A DNA stretch of 9,809 nt, taken from NCBI GenBank assembly GCA_964544765.1, contig CAZJDM010000159.1:1-9809 (forward strand), given 5' to 3'. The DNA comes from CAZJDM01 sp964544765. Its GTDB lineage: Bacteria > Bdellovibrionota_B > Oligoflexia > CAYFLR01. The notes below the pieces were generated by a model that saw only the letters and a list, made by a program, of their open reading frames with translations, was not told the origin of the DNA and searched no databases. The translations under genes were made by a program, and so were the position numbers. Positions 1 to 8,252 of this stretch are shown here, in pieces. How positions within the stretch are numbered: position 1 is the first letter of the stretch; each line of letters opens with the position of its first letter.

Positions 1-992
1 CCTTTAAAAAAGGGCGTATGCCTACCGCCTTCTTCCTTTGACAATATATATACTTCCGCTTTAAACTTCGTATACGGTTTTACACTACCAGGTTTACACA
101 ATATCTGGCCACGCTCCACTCCATCTCGCTTCACTCCTCTTAACAATATTCCACAATTGTCGCCAGCTCGCCCCTCATCCAACAACTTACGAAACATCTC
201 TACTCCTGTACACGTCGTCTTAGATGTCTCTCGTATTCCTACTATCTCTACTTCCTCTCCTACTTTTATCTGACCTCGCTCTACTCGTCCCGTTACCACT
301 GTTCCTCTTCCGGATATACTAAATACATCCTCAATAGGCATCAAAAACGGCTTATCTATCACTCGCGTCGGTTCAGGTATATAATTGTCGGCTTTCTCTA
401 ATAAATCTACTATACATTTAAACTCTTCCGCATTCTGATCCGTAGAAGTAGACTCCAACGCCTTCAACGCTGATCCACTTATTATCGGTATATCATCTCC
501 TGGAAAATCATAAGAACTCAATAATTCTCTCACTTCCATCTCCACTAATTCCAATAACTCCGCGTCATCTACCATGTCTGCCTTATTTAAAAATACTACC
601 AACGCTGGTACTCCAACCTGCCTTGCTAATAATATATGCTCTCGGGTCTGAGGCATTGGTCCATCGGCTGCACTCACTACCAGTATCGACCCATCCATCT
701 GAGCCGCTCCAGTTATCATATTCTTTATATAGTCAGCATGTCCGGGACAGTCTACATGGGCATAATGACGATTATCGGTCTGATACTCTACATGGGCTGT
801 GTTGATCGTTATACCACGCTCTCGCTCCTCGGGCGCATTGTCTATTGAATCAAATTCCTTAAACTCCGCCGAACCCTTCATCGCTAAATACTTCGTTATC
901 GCGGCCGTCAACGTCGTCTTCCCATGATCTACATGACCTATTGTACCTATATTTACATGCGGCTTCGTCCGTTCAAATTTCTCTTTAGACAT
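1..992 (-). CDS. tuf: Translation elongation factor Tu (EF-Tu), 3' end cut by window edge
   Basis: EF-Tu is the cytoplasmic GTPase that carries aminoacyl-tRNA to the ribosomal A site. Translation from the ATG at 992-990 gives 330 residues with no stop before the edge; the family is near 395 residues, so most of domain III is missing. Visible motifs are P-loop GHVDHGKT (19-26), switch I GITINT (60-65), DCPGH (81-85) with catalytic His85, NKAD (136-139) and SAL (174-176). Domain II begins near residue 210 (KPFLMPIEDVFSISGRGTVV). The start is fixed by the canonical MSKEKFERTKPHVNIGTIGH opening and a strong Shine-Dalgarno. It lies 28 nt after fusA in the same operon. Its codon usage is odd: Ile is ATA in 22 of 24 cases and Arg is CGN in 13 of 18 (8 CGA), while rpsL uses AGA/AGG for 12 of 14 Arg. 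The identity is certain; the codon pattern is unexplained. Confidence 0.98.
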   Translation of the reverse strand, partial: MSKEKFERTKPHVNIGTIGHVDHGKTTLTAAITKYLAMKGSAEFKEFDSIDNAPEERERGITINTAHVEYQTDNRHYAHVDCPGHADYIKNMITGAAQMDGSILVVSAADGPMPQTREHILLARQVGVPALVVFLNKADMVDDAELLELVEMEVRELLSSYDFPGDDIPIISGSALKALESTSTDQNAEEFKCIVDLLEKADNYIPEPTRVIDKPFLMPIEDVFSISGRGTVVTGRVERGQIKVGEEVEIVGIRETSKTTCTGVEMFRKLLDEGRAGDNCGILLRGVKRDGVERGQILCKPGSVKPYTKFKAEVYILSKEEGGRHTPFFK

Positions 993-996
993 AACT

Positions 997-1007
997 TCAC
1001 CCCCCTT
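997..1007 (-). promoter_or_regulatory. Strong ribosome binding site of tuf
   Basis: The coding strand reads AAGGGGGGTGA, four bases before the tuf ATG. It pairs over about eleven bases with the usual 16S anti-Shine-Dalgarno if one G-U wobble is allowed. It is the longest such match in the window, fitting the very high expression of EF-Tu. Confidence 0.8.
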
Positions 1008-1020
1008 ATAAAAATAAAAA

Positions 1021-3099
1021 TTATAAATTTCTTCCTAATACCACGCTACTCAGTTCTTCAGGCATCAATTCATATCTATCAAACTCCATAGTAAAATTGC
1101 CTCTCCCTTGAGTAAGCGATCTCAAGGAATTAGAGTACCCAAACATTTCTGCTAAAGGGATACTTACATTAATCTTTTGTCCACTAGTAACACATTCTAT
1201 TTTTTTCACCTTTCCCCTTCTTTGATTAACATCCCCAATTACATCACCTAGAAAGGAATCCGGTGTCAAAATCTCCGTCTTCATAATCGGTTCAAGCAAT
1301 ACAGGTTTTGCCTCTCTGAAACAATCTTTAAACAACATAGAAGCGGCTATCTTGAAAGCACTCTCCGAAGAATTCTCTGGGTCAAATTTCAAATCTATCA
1401 ATTCTACTATAAAATCACATGACTCATAGCCTCCTAATGGGCCATAAGACATCGATTGTTCAATTCCTTCCTTTATTGCCTTTACAAATTTATCTGGAAC
1501 TTTCTTATTCTCGCATTTATTTTCAAAGACTAAATATTTACCCCTGTCAGCTGGTTTTATCTTGATCATTAGATAAGCATATTGCAACTTAGATTCAGTT
1601 CCCTTTTCATATTCATATTCCTTAAGGCATTCTCCAATAATAGTTTCTTTATAATTAACATAAGGTTTCCCAACGTTTCCTTGTACTTTATATTCTCTTA
1701 ATAATCTATCAGTTATAATCTCAAGATGAAGTTCACCCATACCAGCAATAATTTTTTGCCCTGTCTGTTCATCTTCATAATATTTAAAGGAAGGATCTTC
1801 TTTTAATATTTTTCCTATAGAATCTAGTAATACCCCCTCATCAGCTTTTGTTTTTGGTTCAATAGCCACCCTCATAACCGGATCAGGTATCCTAACAGAT
1901 TCAAGAATCATAGAACTATCCAAATCTCCCAAAGTGTCCCCTGTTTGAGTAAATTTAGTTCCAATAATCGCTACAATGTCTCCTGCTTCGGCAATTTTTA
2001 TATCACTTTTGTGGTTGGAATGAACCATAACCAATCTTGATACCTTTTCTTTTTTACCCTTATTAACATTTAATATAGTTTGCCCAACTTTAACCTTACC
2101 TGAATATATACGTAAATAAGCTAATTGACCAAAAAAAGGATCCATTGAGATCTTAAAGGCCAATCCAATAAATGACTGATCCTTATTACTTACAACATCA
2201 AAAGTTTCTTCCTCTTTTCCTTTTTTAACTGCTTTAACGGAAGGGACATCTAACGGAGAAGGTAGATATTTAACAACTGAGTCCAATAACATCTGGACCC
2301 CTTTATTCTTAAACGCTGCCCCACATAATACAGGAAACACTTTTAAAGATTGACAGGCTCTTCTAATTCCTAAGATCAAGTCATCGATAGTTATTTCTTT
2401 ACCATTGAGATACAATTCTTCAATTATTTCATCGTTTTCCGCTAATTTTATTACTAACTCTTCACGATATGTTTTAATATATTCTTTTAAATTATCGGGG
2501 ATTTCTTTTTCTACAAACTCCTGACCATCCCCTTCTGAAGGCCAAATATAAGAGGTCTCAGTCAATAGATCCACTATACCTTGAAATTTATCCTCATATC
2601 CAATTGGGTATTGTAATGGTAAAGCAACCACATTAAGTTTTTTCTCGATCATATTAAGAACATTTTCAAAATCAGCCCCTACTCGGTCCAACTTATTAAC
2701 AAAAACCAATCTAGGTATTTTATAGTTATCAGCTTGTTGCCAAACAGTTTCTGTCTGGGCCTCTACCCCACCTACAGCACACATCACACAAATAACACCA
2801 TCAAGTACCCGTAATGATCTTTCCACTTCAACAGTAAAATCAACATGGCCGGGAGTATCTAAAACGTTAATTGTATGGTTTGCCCATTTTAGGGTTGTAG
2901 CAGCAGAGGTGATGGTAATACCACGCTCCTGCTCCTGAACCATCCAATCCATTACGGCATTACCGTCATGAACCTCTCCCATTTTATGGGTTTTTCCGGA
3001 ATAATATAGGATTCTTTCGGTGGTGGTAGTTTTACCGGCATCTATGTGGGCCATTATCCCAATATTTCTGGTAGCTTTTAACCCGGAGATCTCATCCAT
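1021..3099 (-). CDS. fusA: Translation elongation factor G (EF-G)
   Basis: EF-G is the GTPase that drives tRNA-mRNA translocation and, with RRF, ribosome recycling. The 692 residues match the family length. G-domain motifs are P-loop AHIDAGKT (17-24), ERGITIT switch I (58-64), DTPGH (81-85) and NKLD (135-138). Domain II runs from about residue 305, domain III contains GMGELHLEI (453-461), domain IV spans about 480-600, and domain V has GDVIGD (618-623) and EMFGY (651-655). The ATG is chosen because KATRNIGIMAHID follows at the usual distance; its Shine-Dalgarno is only a short GGGG at 3110-3107. It sits 19 nt after rpsG and 28 nt before tuf, so it is the operon's housekeeping translocase. Oddly, the domain IV tip departs from canon: the usual GGxGQ loop reads TESKLQ (501-506), and the conserved His (E. 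coli 583, Thermus 573) is Asp573. It may therefore belong to a divergent EF-G subfamily rather than the standard one. Confidence 0.97.
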   Translation of the reverse strand: MDEISGLKATRNIGIMAHIDAGKTTTTERILYYSGKTHKMGEVHDGNAVMDWMVQEQERGITITSAATTLKWANHTINVLDTPGHVDFTVEVERSLRVLDGVICVMCAVGGVEAQTETVWQQADNYKIPRLVFVNKLDRVGADFENVLNMIEKKLNVVALPLQYPIGYEDKFQGIVDLLTETSYIWPSEGDGQEFVEKEIPDNLKEYIKTYREELVIKLAENDEIIEELYLNGKEITIDDLILGIRRACQSLKVFPVLCGAAFKNKGVQMLLDSVVKYLPSPLDVPSVKAVKKGKEEETFDVVSNKDQSFIGLAFKISMDPFFGQLAYLRIYSGKVKVGQTILNVNKGKKEKVSRLVMVHSNHKSDIKIAEAGDIVAIIGTKFTQTGDTLGDLDSSMILESVRIPDPVMRVAIEPKTKADEGVLLDSIGKILKEDPSFKYYEDEQTGQKIIAGMGELHLEIITDRLLREYKVQGNVGKPYVNYKETIIGECLKEYEYEKGTESKLQYAYLMIKIKPADRGKYLVFENKCENKKVPDKFVKAIKEGIEQSMSYGPLGGYESCDFIVELIDLKFDPENSSESAFKIAASMLFKDCFREAKPVLLEPIMKTEILTPDSFLGDVIGDVNQRRGKVKKIECVTSGQKINVSIPLAEMFGYSNSLRSLTQGRGNFTMEFDRYELMPEELSSVVLGRNL

Positions 3100-3118
3100 T
3101 TAGATACCCCGACAAAAA

Positions 3119-3589
3119 TTACCAGCGAAAATGTGCAAAAGCTTTGTTAGCTTCAGCCATTTTATGAACATCTTCTCTTTTCTTTATAGCACCACCTCTA
3201 TTATTGGCAGCATCAAATAATTCCTCACCCAATTTATCAGCCATGGAATTACCAGCTCTTTTCTTTGAATTCTCAATCAACCACCTAATAGCTAAAGATC
3301 GCTGCCTCTCGGCTCTAACCTCAACAGGAACCTGATAGTTTGAACCTCCAACTCTTCTAGATTTAACCTCAAGCTTAGGTTTAACATTCTCCAGAGCTTT
3401 TTTAAAAACTTCTAATCCATCAGAATTCTTTTTATCTTTTATAAACTTTATAGCTCCATATAATATTTTCTCTGAAGCAGCTCTTTTTCCATGCAACATA
3501 ATATTATTAATGAATTTGGTTACTAAAGGCTCACCATATATTGGATCGGGAAGCACTTTTCTCTTTGGGACTTCTCTTCTTCGGGGCAT
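3119..3589 (-). CDS. rpsG: 30S ribosomal protein S7
   Basis: S7 is the primary binding protein of the 3' major domain of 16S rRNA; it nucleates assembly of the 30S head and lines the E site and mRNA exit channel. The 156 residues equal the common bacterial length. The sequence opens with MPRRR and has the basic N-terminal arm, the beta-hairpin around residues 74-91 (EVKSRRVGGSNYQVPVEV), the RWL helix near 102 and the standard AFAHFRW C-terminus, so it is complete. The start is the only sensible ATG and has AAAGG about seven bases upstream. It is preceded by an 89-nt spacer after rpsL, much longer than the 19 nt before fusA. In E. coli this spacer is where S7 represses its own operon, so autoregulation is plausible here by inference. 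Confidence 0.99.
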   Translation of the reverse strand: MPRRREVPKRKVLPDPIYGEPLVTKFINNIMLHGKRAASEKILYGAIKFIKDKKNSDGLEVFKKALENVKPKLEVKSRRVGGSNYQVPVEVRAERQRSLAIRWLIENSKKRAGNSMADKLGEELFDAANNRGGAIKKREDVHKMAEANKAFAHFRW

Positions 3590-3678
3590 TTTTTATACCT
3601 TTAACCTTTCATTGATTCATTCAAAGATAGCTCACTAAAAACCCTTTGTGGCATCTATCAAAATAAATTATTTAAATA
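3590..3678 (-). promoter_or_regulatory. rpsL-rpsG intercistronic leader, possible S7 autoregulatory site
   Basis: This 89-nt spacer is non-coding. An imperfect hairpin can be drawn: plus-strand GATAG (3626-3630) pairs with CTATC (3655-3659), and inside it CAC (3633-3635) pairs with GTG (3648-3650), leaving a 12-nt loop. In E. coli the equivalent spacer folds to mimic the S7 site on 16S rRNA and mediates translational feedback. That function here is inferred only from position and a modest stem. The rpsG ribosome binding site (AAAGG, about 3598-3602) lies downstream of the stem. Confidence 0.35.
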
Positions 3679-4053
3679 CTACTGCTTTGGCTTTTTAACC
3701 CCATACTTCGACCGACCTTGCTTACGTTCGGTCACTCCCGCAGTATCTAAAGTTCCTCTAACTATATGATATCTAACTCCTGGTAAGTCCTTAACTCTAC
3801 CACCTCTTACCAATACAACACTGTGTTCCTGTAAATTATGTCCAATTCCAGGTATATAGCTTGTTATCTCAAATCCAGATGTAAGTCTAACTCTGGCGAC
3901 TTTTCTTAATGCAGAATTAGGTTTTTTAGGTGTCTGAGTATAAACCCTTACACAAACTCCTCTTCTTTGAGGGCAATTTTTCAAAGCTATAGACTTTGAT
4001 TTTTTCTTCTGGATTTTTCTTCCTTTTCTAATCAACTGATTTATTGTCGGCAT
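3679..4053 (-). CDS. rpsL: 30S ribosomal protein S12
   Basis: S12 sits at the interface of the 30S decoding centre and controls tRNA selection accuracy. The 124 residues match E. coli S12 in length, and numbering coincides at every conserved site. PKKPNSALRK begins at residue 42 and GGRVKDLPGVRYH at 84. Lys43 and Lys88, the main streptomycin-resistance positions, carry the wild-type residue, so no S12-type resistance is apparent. Asp89, methylthiolated by RimO in E. coli, is present. The start ATG follows GGAGTG at a proper distance (GGAG at 4065-4062). A sigma70-like promoter lies about 30-57 bases upstream, so rpsL probably begins a transcription unit running through rpsG, fusA and tuf, besides read-through from rpoBC. 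The Ile and Arg codons are those of a typical AT-rich gene, mostly AGA for Arg. Confidence 0.99.
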   Translation of the reverse strand: MPTINQLIRKGRKIQKKKSKSIALKNCPQRRGVCVRVYTQTPKKPNSALRKVARVRLTSGFEITSYIPGIGHNLQEHSVVLVRGGRVKDLPGVRYHIVRGTLDTAGVTERKQGRSKYGVKKPKQ

Positions 4054-4080
4054 AGATCACACTCCATATTTTGGGCTTTT

Positions 4081-4110
4081 TCTATATCAAACTATTATAT
4101 GTATTGTCAA
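4081..4110 (-). promoter_or_regulatory. Candidate sigma70-type promoter for rpsL-rpsG-fusA-tuf
   Basis: On the coding strand a perfect -35 TTGACA (4110-4105) is followed by an 18-base spacer and the -10 TATAGA (4086-4081). TG sits one base before the -10, the extended -10 arrangement. Transcription would start near 4074, giving a leader of about 21 nt that contains the rpsL ribosome binding site. It lies in the 110-nt gap after rpoC, where a new promoter for ribosomal genes is expected. The call rests on sequence match alone. Confidence 0.6.
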
Positions 4111-4163
4111 ACTAATAACGCACCGCACTAACACTCATACCAAGCATAAACTAATCAAACTTT

Positions 4164-7100
4164 TTACTGTAATTCATCAGAGGGAGGAATTATTTCAGAA
4201 ATATTAGTTTGATATTGTTTAGCTCCAGTTCCTGCGGGTATTAATCGTCCCATAATTACATTTTCTTTTAAACCAATTAGAGAATCAACCTTACCAGATA
4301 AACTTGCCTCAGTTAATACTTTGGTAGTTTCTTGAAAAGAAGCGGCAGAAATAAAACCATGTGTATTCAGAGCAGCCTTAGTTATACCTAATAATAAAGG
4401 TTCTCCAACAGCCAATCGACTACCCTCTTTATGTAATTTATTATTTACCTCTTCAAAAACCCATTTATCTACCTGTTCATCAGTAAGAAATTCTGAGTCT
4501 CCTGGATCCTTAATTTTAATTTTTTTCAACATATTTCGTACAATTACTTCTATATGTTTATCATTAATTTTCACAGCTTGCAGCCTATAAACCTCTTGAA
4601 TTTCATTAACTAAATAAGCTGAAAGAGCCTCTTCACCTAAGATACTCAGAATATCATGAGGGTTAATAGAACCATCCATCAAAGCTTCACCGGCTTTAAT
4701 CTTTTCCCCATCATTTACCGAGATATGCTTTCCTCTTGGAATCAAATATTCTTTAGCTTTTCCGACCATTGGACTCACAATGACCCTTCTTTTACCCTTA
4801 ACATCTTCGCCAAAAGTCACTTCTCCATCAATTTCACTAATCACAGCACAATCTTTGGGTTTTCTAGCCTCAAAAAGCTCAGCAACACGTGGTAGACCAC
4901 CCGTTATGTCTTTTGTTCTAGAAAGTTCTCTAGGTATCTTAGCAATAATATCACCAGGAAAAATTTCCTCTTGATCACCACTCACCACCATACTACCTAT
5001 AGGTAATAAATACTTACTTTCTCGACCAGTAATTTGATTTTTTATAATATTCTTCTTATCATCTACAATTGATACACGTGGCTTAAGTTCTGCATCTTTA
5101 CAGGGGATCACTACTATTGATGATAAGCCTGTAACATCATCTGTTTTTTCTTCAAACGAAATACCCTCAAATAAATCTCCATATACAACTTTTCCTTTAG
5201 AATCAGACAACACTAATTTATTGTAGGGATCCCATTCAGCTAACACAGTATTAGGTTTTACTTTAGTACCATCTTTTATAAATAATCTTGCTCCATACAC
5301 TATTGGATATCTCTCTTTTTCTCTACCACTATCATCCACGATCACAATTTCACTAATTCTATTCATTACAACTTCTAATCCCTCACGATTTGTAACCGTC
5401 TGAAGATCCTTATATTTCACTGCTCCTTGGAACCTATTCTCTAAAGAACTTTGTTCAACACGCTTACTTGCCGTACCACCAACATGAAAAGTACGCATAG
5501 TTAATTGCGTTCCAGGCTCACCAATCGACTGAGCCGCGATAACTCCAATTGCCTCACCAATATTAACCAAATTTCCTGTGGCTAAATCTCGACCATAGCA
5601 ATGTGCACAAATACCATATCTAGATCGACAAGATAATACACTTCTAATATGAAGCTTTTCAATACCTGCATGTTCAATTTTTCTTACTTTATCCTCGTCG
5701 ATAAGTTCATCCATTTTAACAAGGATTTCTCCTGTTAAAGGATCTTCAACATCGTCCACAGCAACACGCCCTAAGATTCTCTCTCCAAGACTTTGTATAA
5801 CTTCGCCACTTTCTATAAGAGCTGATATTTCAACCCCATCCAAAGCTCCACAATTTATCATTTGAATTGTAGAATCTTGAGCAACATCTATTAATCTTCT
5901 AGTTAAATAACCAGAGTTAGCTGTTTTTAAAGCTGTATCTGCCAGACCTTTCCTGGCACCATGTGTTGAAATAAAATATTGTAATACAGTTAATCCCTCT
6001 CTAAAATTTGCTGTAATCGGTGATTCTATAATTTCGCCTGAAGGTCGAGCCATTAAACCACGCATTCCAGCTAATTGCCTTATTTGTTGAGCACTACCTC
6101 TAGCACCCGAATCCGACATCATAAAAATACTATTGAAGCTTTTTCCTTCTATATTCTTACCCTTTTCATCTTTAAAAACATCAGTTGAAATGTTTAAAAA
6201 CATCTCAGAAGCTATATTTTCAGTAGTTTCGGCCCAAATATCAATTACCTTGTTATATCGTTCACCATCGGTAATTAAACCCTCAGAATATTGCTCCTGG
6301 ATCTCCTTAATTTGTTTATTAGCGTCAGAAACCATTTCCGCTTTAGTTTCTGGTATATACATATCATCAACACTAATGGATATACCAGCCTTAGTGGCAT
6401 ATTCATATCCAATAGAACGTAAATTATCAGCTAATAAAATTGTTTTCTTTTTCCCACACCGTCTATATGAATGATCAATGAGGTCGGCAATATCTTTTTT
6501 GGTCATAACCTTATTAATCTCTTCAAAAGGGATTTCTTCGGGAACAATCTCTTTTACCAATATACGCCCTACAGAGGTTTTGACCATTTTATCATCAATT
6601 CTAACTAATATTTTTGACTGTAATTCAACTTGATCATGATCATAGGCACATCTAACTTCTTCAATACTAAAAAAGGATTTTCCTGTCCCCTTTGCACCCT
6701 CTTTCTCTCTGGTCATATAATAAATACCAAGTACCATATCCTGACTTGGAAGAATAATTGGCTTTCCATAAGCTGGTGATAAAATGTTATTAGTACTCAT
6801 CATTAAAACACGAGCTTCCATTTGCGCTTCAATAGACAAAGGAACATGAACAGCCATCTGGTCACCATCAAAATCTGCATTAAACGCAGCACATACCAGC
6901 GGATGTAATTGAATTGCCTTGCCCTCAATAAGAACTGGCTCAAACGCCTGTATTCCCAGTCTATGAAGTGTCGGCGCTCTGTTTACCATAACGGGATGTT
7001 CTTTAGTAACTTCTTCCAACACATCCCACACTTCAGGATATTCCTTTTCAACCATCTTTTTTGCACTTTTTATCGTACTTACATATCCATCTTCTTCTAA

Positions 7101-8252
7101 CTTGTTATAGATAAACGGTTTAAACAATTCGATAGCCATTTTCTTTGGTAATCCGCATTGATGTAATCTCAACTCTGGACCGACCACAATTACAGAACGT
7201 CCAGAATAATCTACACGTTTCCCTAATAAATTTTGTCTAAATCGTCCTTGTTTTCCTTTTAACATATCGCTCAAAGAGCGTAATGGTCTTTTATTGGGGC
7301 CAGTAAAAGTTTTACCCCTTCTACCATTATCAAATAAGGCATCAACAGCCTCCTGAAGCATTCTTTTCTCATTTCTAATGATGATACCAGGAGCATTTAA
7401 TTCGATTAATCTATTCAATCGATTATTACGATTGATCACTCTACGATATAAATCGTTTAAATCAGAAGTTGCAAATCTACCACCATCTAAAGGAACTAGA
7501 GGTCTCAAATCTGGAGGTAATACAGGTATTACATCTAACATCAGCCATTCTGGCATATTACCTGAACCCTTAATGGCTTCTATCACTTTTAATCTTCTGA
7601 TGTATTTCTTTTTTATAGCCTCTGATACGGCTTCCTTAATTTGTACTCTCAGCAAAGAAGATAAGGAGTCGATATCTACTTTCATTAGTAATGTACGAAT
7701 AGCTTCCGCACCTATACCAACTTTGAATGTATTTCCAAATTCCTTTAATTTTGCCTGATATTTTTCGGTCGACAGAATTTCACATTCTTGCAGGTCAGTT
7801 TCACCGGGTTCTATTACTATATAGGACTCACAATACAACACTTTTTCTAATGATTTTAAAGTAATATCTAGAATACATCCAATTCTAGAAGGTAAACTTT
7901 TTAAAAACCAAATATGAGCTACTGGAGTTGCCAGATTAATATGTCCTAACCTTTCACGTCTAACCTTAGACTGAATTACTTCAACACCACACTTCTCACA
8001 AACAATCCCGCGATGCTTCATTCTCTTATATTTACCGCAATTACATTCATAATCACGAACAGGACCAAAAATTTTGGCACAAAATAATCCGTCTTTTTCA
8101 GGCTTAAACGTCCTGTAGTTGATAGTTTCAGATTTTTTCACTTCACCGTAAGACCAACTTCTAATTTTCTCAGGAGAAGCTATGCCTATCTGAATTGCAC
8201 TAAAACTTGACGGATCTATTCTTTTTTCAAAAAAATTTTCGAGCTCTCTCAA
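4164..8252 (-). CDS. rpoC: DNA-directed RNA polymerase subunit beta'
   Basis: Beta' forms one half of the RNA polymerase cleft and carries the catalytic Mg2+. The 1362 residues are close to the Gram-negative length. Visible in order: zinc-binding Cys70, Cys72, Cys85 and Cys88; NADFDGDQM (458-466) with catalytic Asp460, 462 and 464, the same numbers as E. coli; the second zinc site Cys801, Cys875, Cys882 and Cys885; and the bridge helix/trigger-loop region with TMRTFH (Met919, Arg920, His923, matching E. coli 932, 933, 936). An insertion of about 180 residues (near 930-1112) splits the trigger loop (SI3), before TKDITGGLPR. The gene starts with TTG: no ATG occurs between it and the in-frame TAA at 8276-8274, GGGGTG precedes it, and the N-terminus aligns with E. 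coli beta'. It lies 72 nt after rpoB and is co-transcribed with it. Confidence 0.99.
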   Translation of the reverse strand: MRELENFFEKRIDPSSFSAIQIGIASPEKIRSWSYGEVKKSETINYRTFKPEKDGLFCAKIFGPVRDYECNCGKYKRMKHRGIVCEKCGVEVIQSKVRRERLGHINLATPVAHIWFLKSLPSRIGCILDITLKSLEKVLYCESYIVIEPGETDLQECEILSTEKYQAKLKEFGNTFKVGIGAEAIRTLLMKVDIDSLSSLLRVQIKEAVSEAIKKKYIRRLKVIEAIKGSGNMPEWLMLDVIPVLPPDLRPLVPLDGGRFATSDLNDLYRRVINRNNRLNRLIELNAPGIIIRNEKRMLQEAVDALFDNGRRGKTFTGPNKRPLRSLSDMLKGKQGRFRQNLLGKRVDYSGRSVIVVGPELRLHQCGLPKKMAIELFKPFIYNKLEEDGYVSTIKSAKKMVEKEYPEVWDVLEEVTKEHPVMVNRAPTLHRLGIQAFEPVLIEGKAIQLHPLVCAAFNADFDGDQMAVHVPLSIEAQMEARVLMMSTNNILSPAYGKPIILPSQDMVLGIYYMTREKEGAKGTGKSFFSIEEVRCAYDHDQVELQSKILVRIDDKMVKTSVGRILVKEIVPEEIPFEEINKVMTKKDIADLIDHSYRRCGKKKTILLADNLRSIGYEYATKAGISISVDDMYIPETKAEMVSDANKQIKEIQEQYSEGLITDGERYNKVIDIWAETTENIASEMFLNISTDVFKDEKGKNIEGKSFNSIFMMSDSGARGSAQQIRQLAGMRGLMARPSGEIIESPITANFREGLTVLQYFISTHGARKGLADTALKTANSGYLTRRLIDVAQDSTIQMINCGALDGVEISALIESGEVIQSLGERILGRVAVDDVEDPLTGEILVKMDELIDEDKVRKIEHAGIEKLHIRSVLSCRSRYGICAHCYGRDLATGNLVNIGEAIGVIAAQSIGEPGTQLTMRTFHVGGTASKRVEQSSLENRFQGAVKYKDLQTVTNREGLEVVMNRISEIVIVDDSGREKERYPIVYGARLFIKDGTKVKPNTVLAEWDPYNKLVLSDSKGKVVYGDLFEGISFEEKTDDVTGLSSIVVIPCKDAELKPRVSIVDDKKNIIKNQITGRESKYLLPIGSMVVSGDQEEIFPGDIIAKIPRELSRTKDITGGLPRVAELFEARKPKDCAVISEIDGEVTFGEDVKGKRRVIVSPMVGKAKEYLIPRGKHISVNDGEKIKAGEALMDGSINPHDILSILGEEALSAYLVNEIQEVYRLQAVKINDKHIEVIVRNMLKKIKIKDPGDSEFLTDEQVDKWVFEEVNNKLHKEGSRLAVGEPLLLGITKAALNTHGFISAASFQETTKVLTEASLSGKVDSLIGLKENVIMGRLIPAGTGAKQYQTNISEIIPPSDELQ

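Noticed and set aside
623..848. Two overlapping plus-strand open frames of 60 and 70 codons
   Set aside because: They lie antisense to the G domain of tuf, which is intact and conserved here. Their proteins resemble nothing I know.
1..992. Suspicion that tuf is broken, because no complete reading frame closes here
   Set aside because: Codon-by-codon translation from 992 gives 330 uninterrupted EF-Tu residues. The frame simply runs off the window edge.
3710..3733. Inverted repeat GACCGA/TCGGTC near the 3' end of rpsL, considered as a terminator or protein site
   Set aside because: It falls inside conserved codons of the TERKQGRSKYG segment, has no U-tract, and the six-base arms are explained by the coding sequence.
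4656..4974. Two plus-strand open frames of 79 and 64 codons
   Set aside because: Both are antisense to the conserved C-terminal part of rpoC and overlap each other. They are shadows with low-complexity composition.
6133..6474. Plus-strand open frame of 113 codons, hydrophobic and Ser/Ile-rich
   Set aside because: It is antisense to rpoC. Its apparent membrane-like composition is what the reverse complement of charged, Lys/Glu-rich coding DNA produces.
7378..7758. Plus-strand open frame of 126 codons
   Set aside because: It is the longest antisense frame but lies wholly inside conserved rpoC, and no ribosome binding site or family motif supports it.
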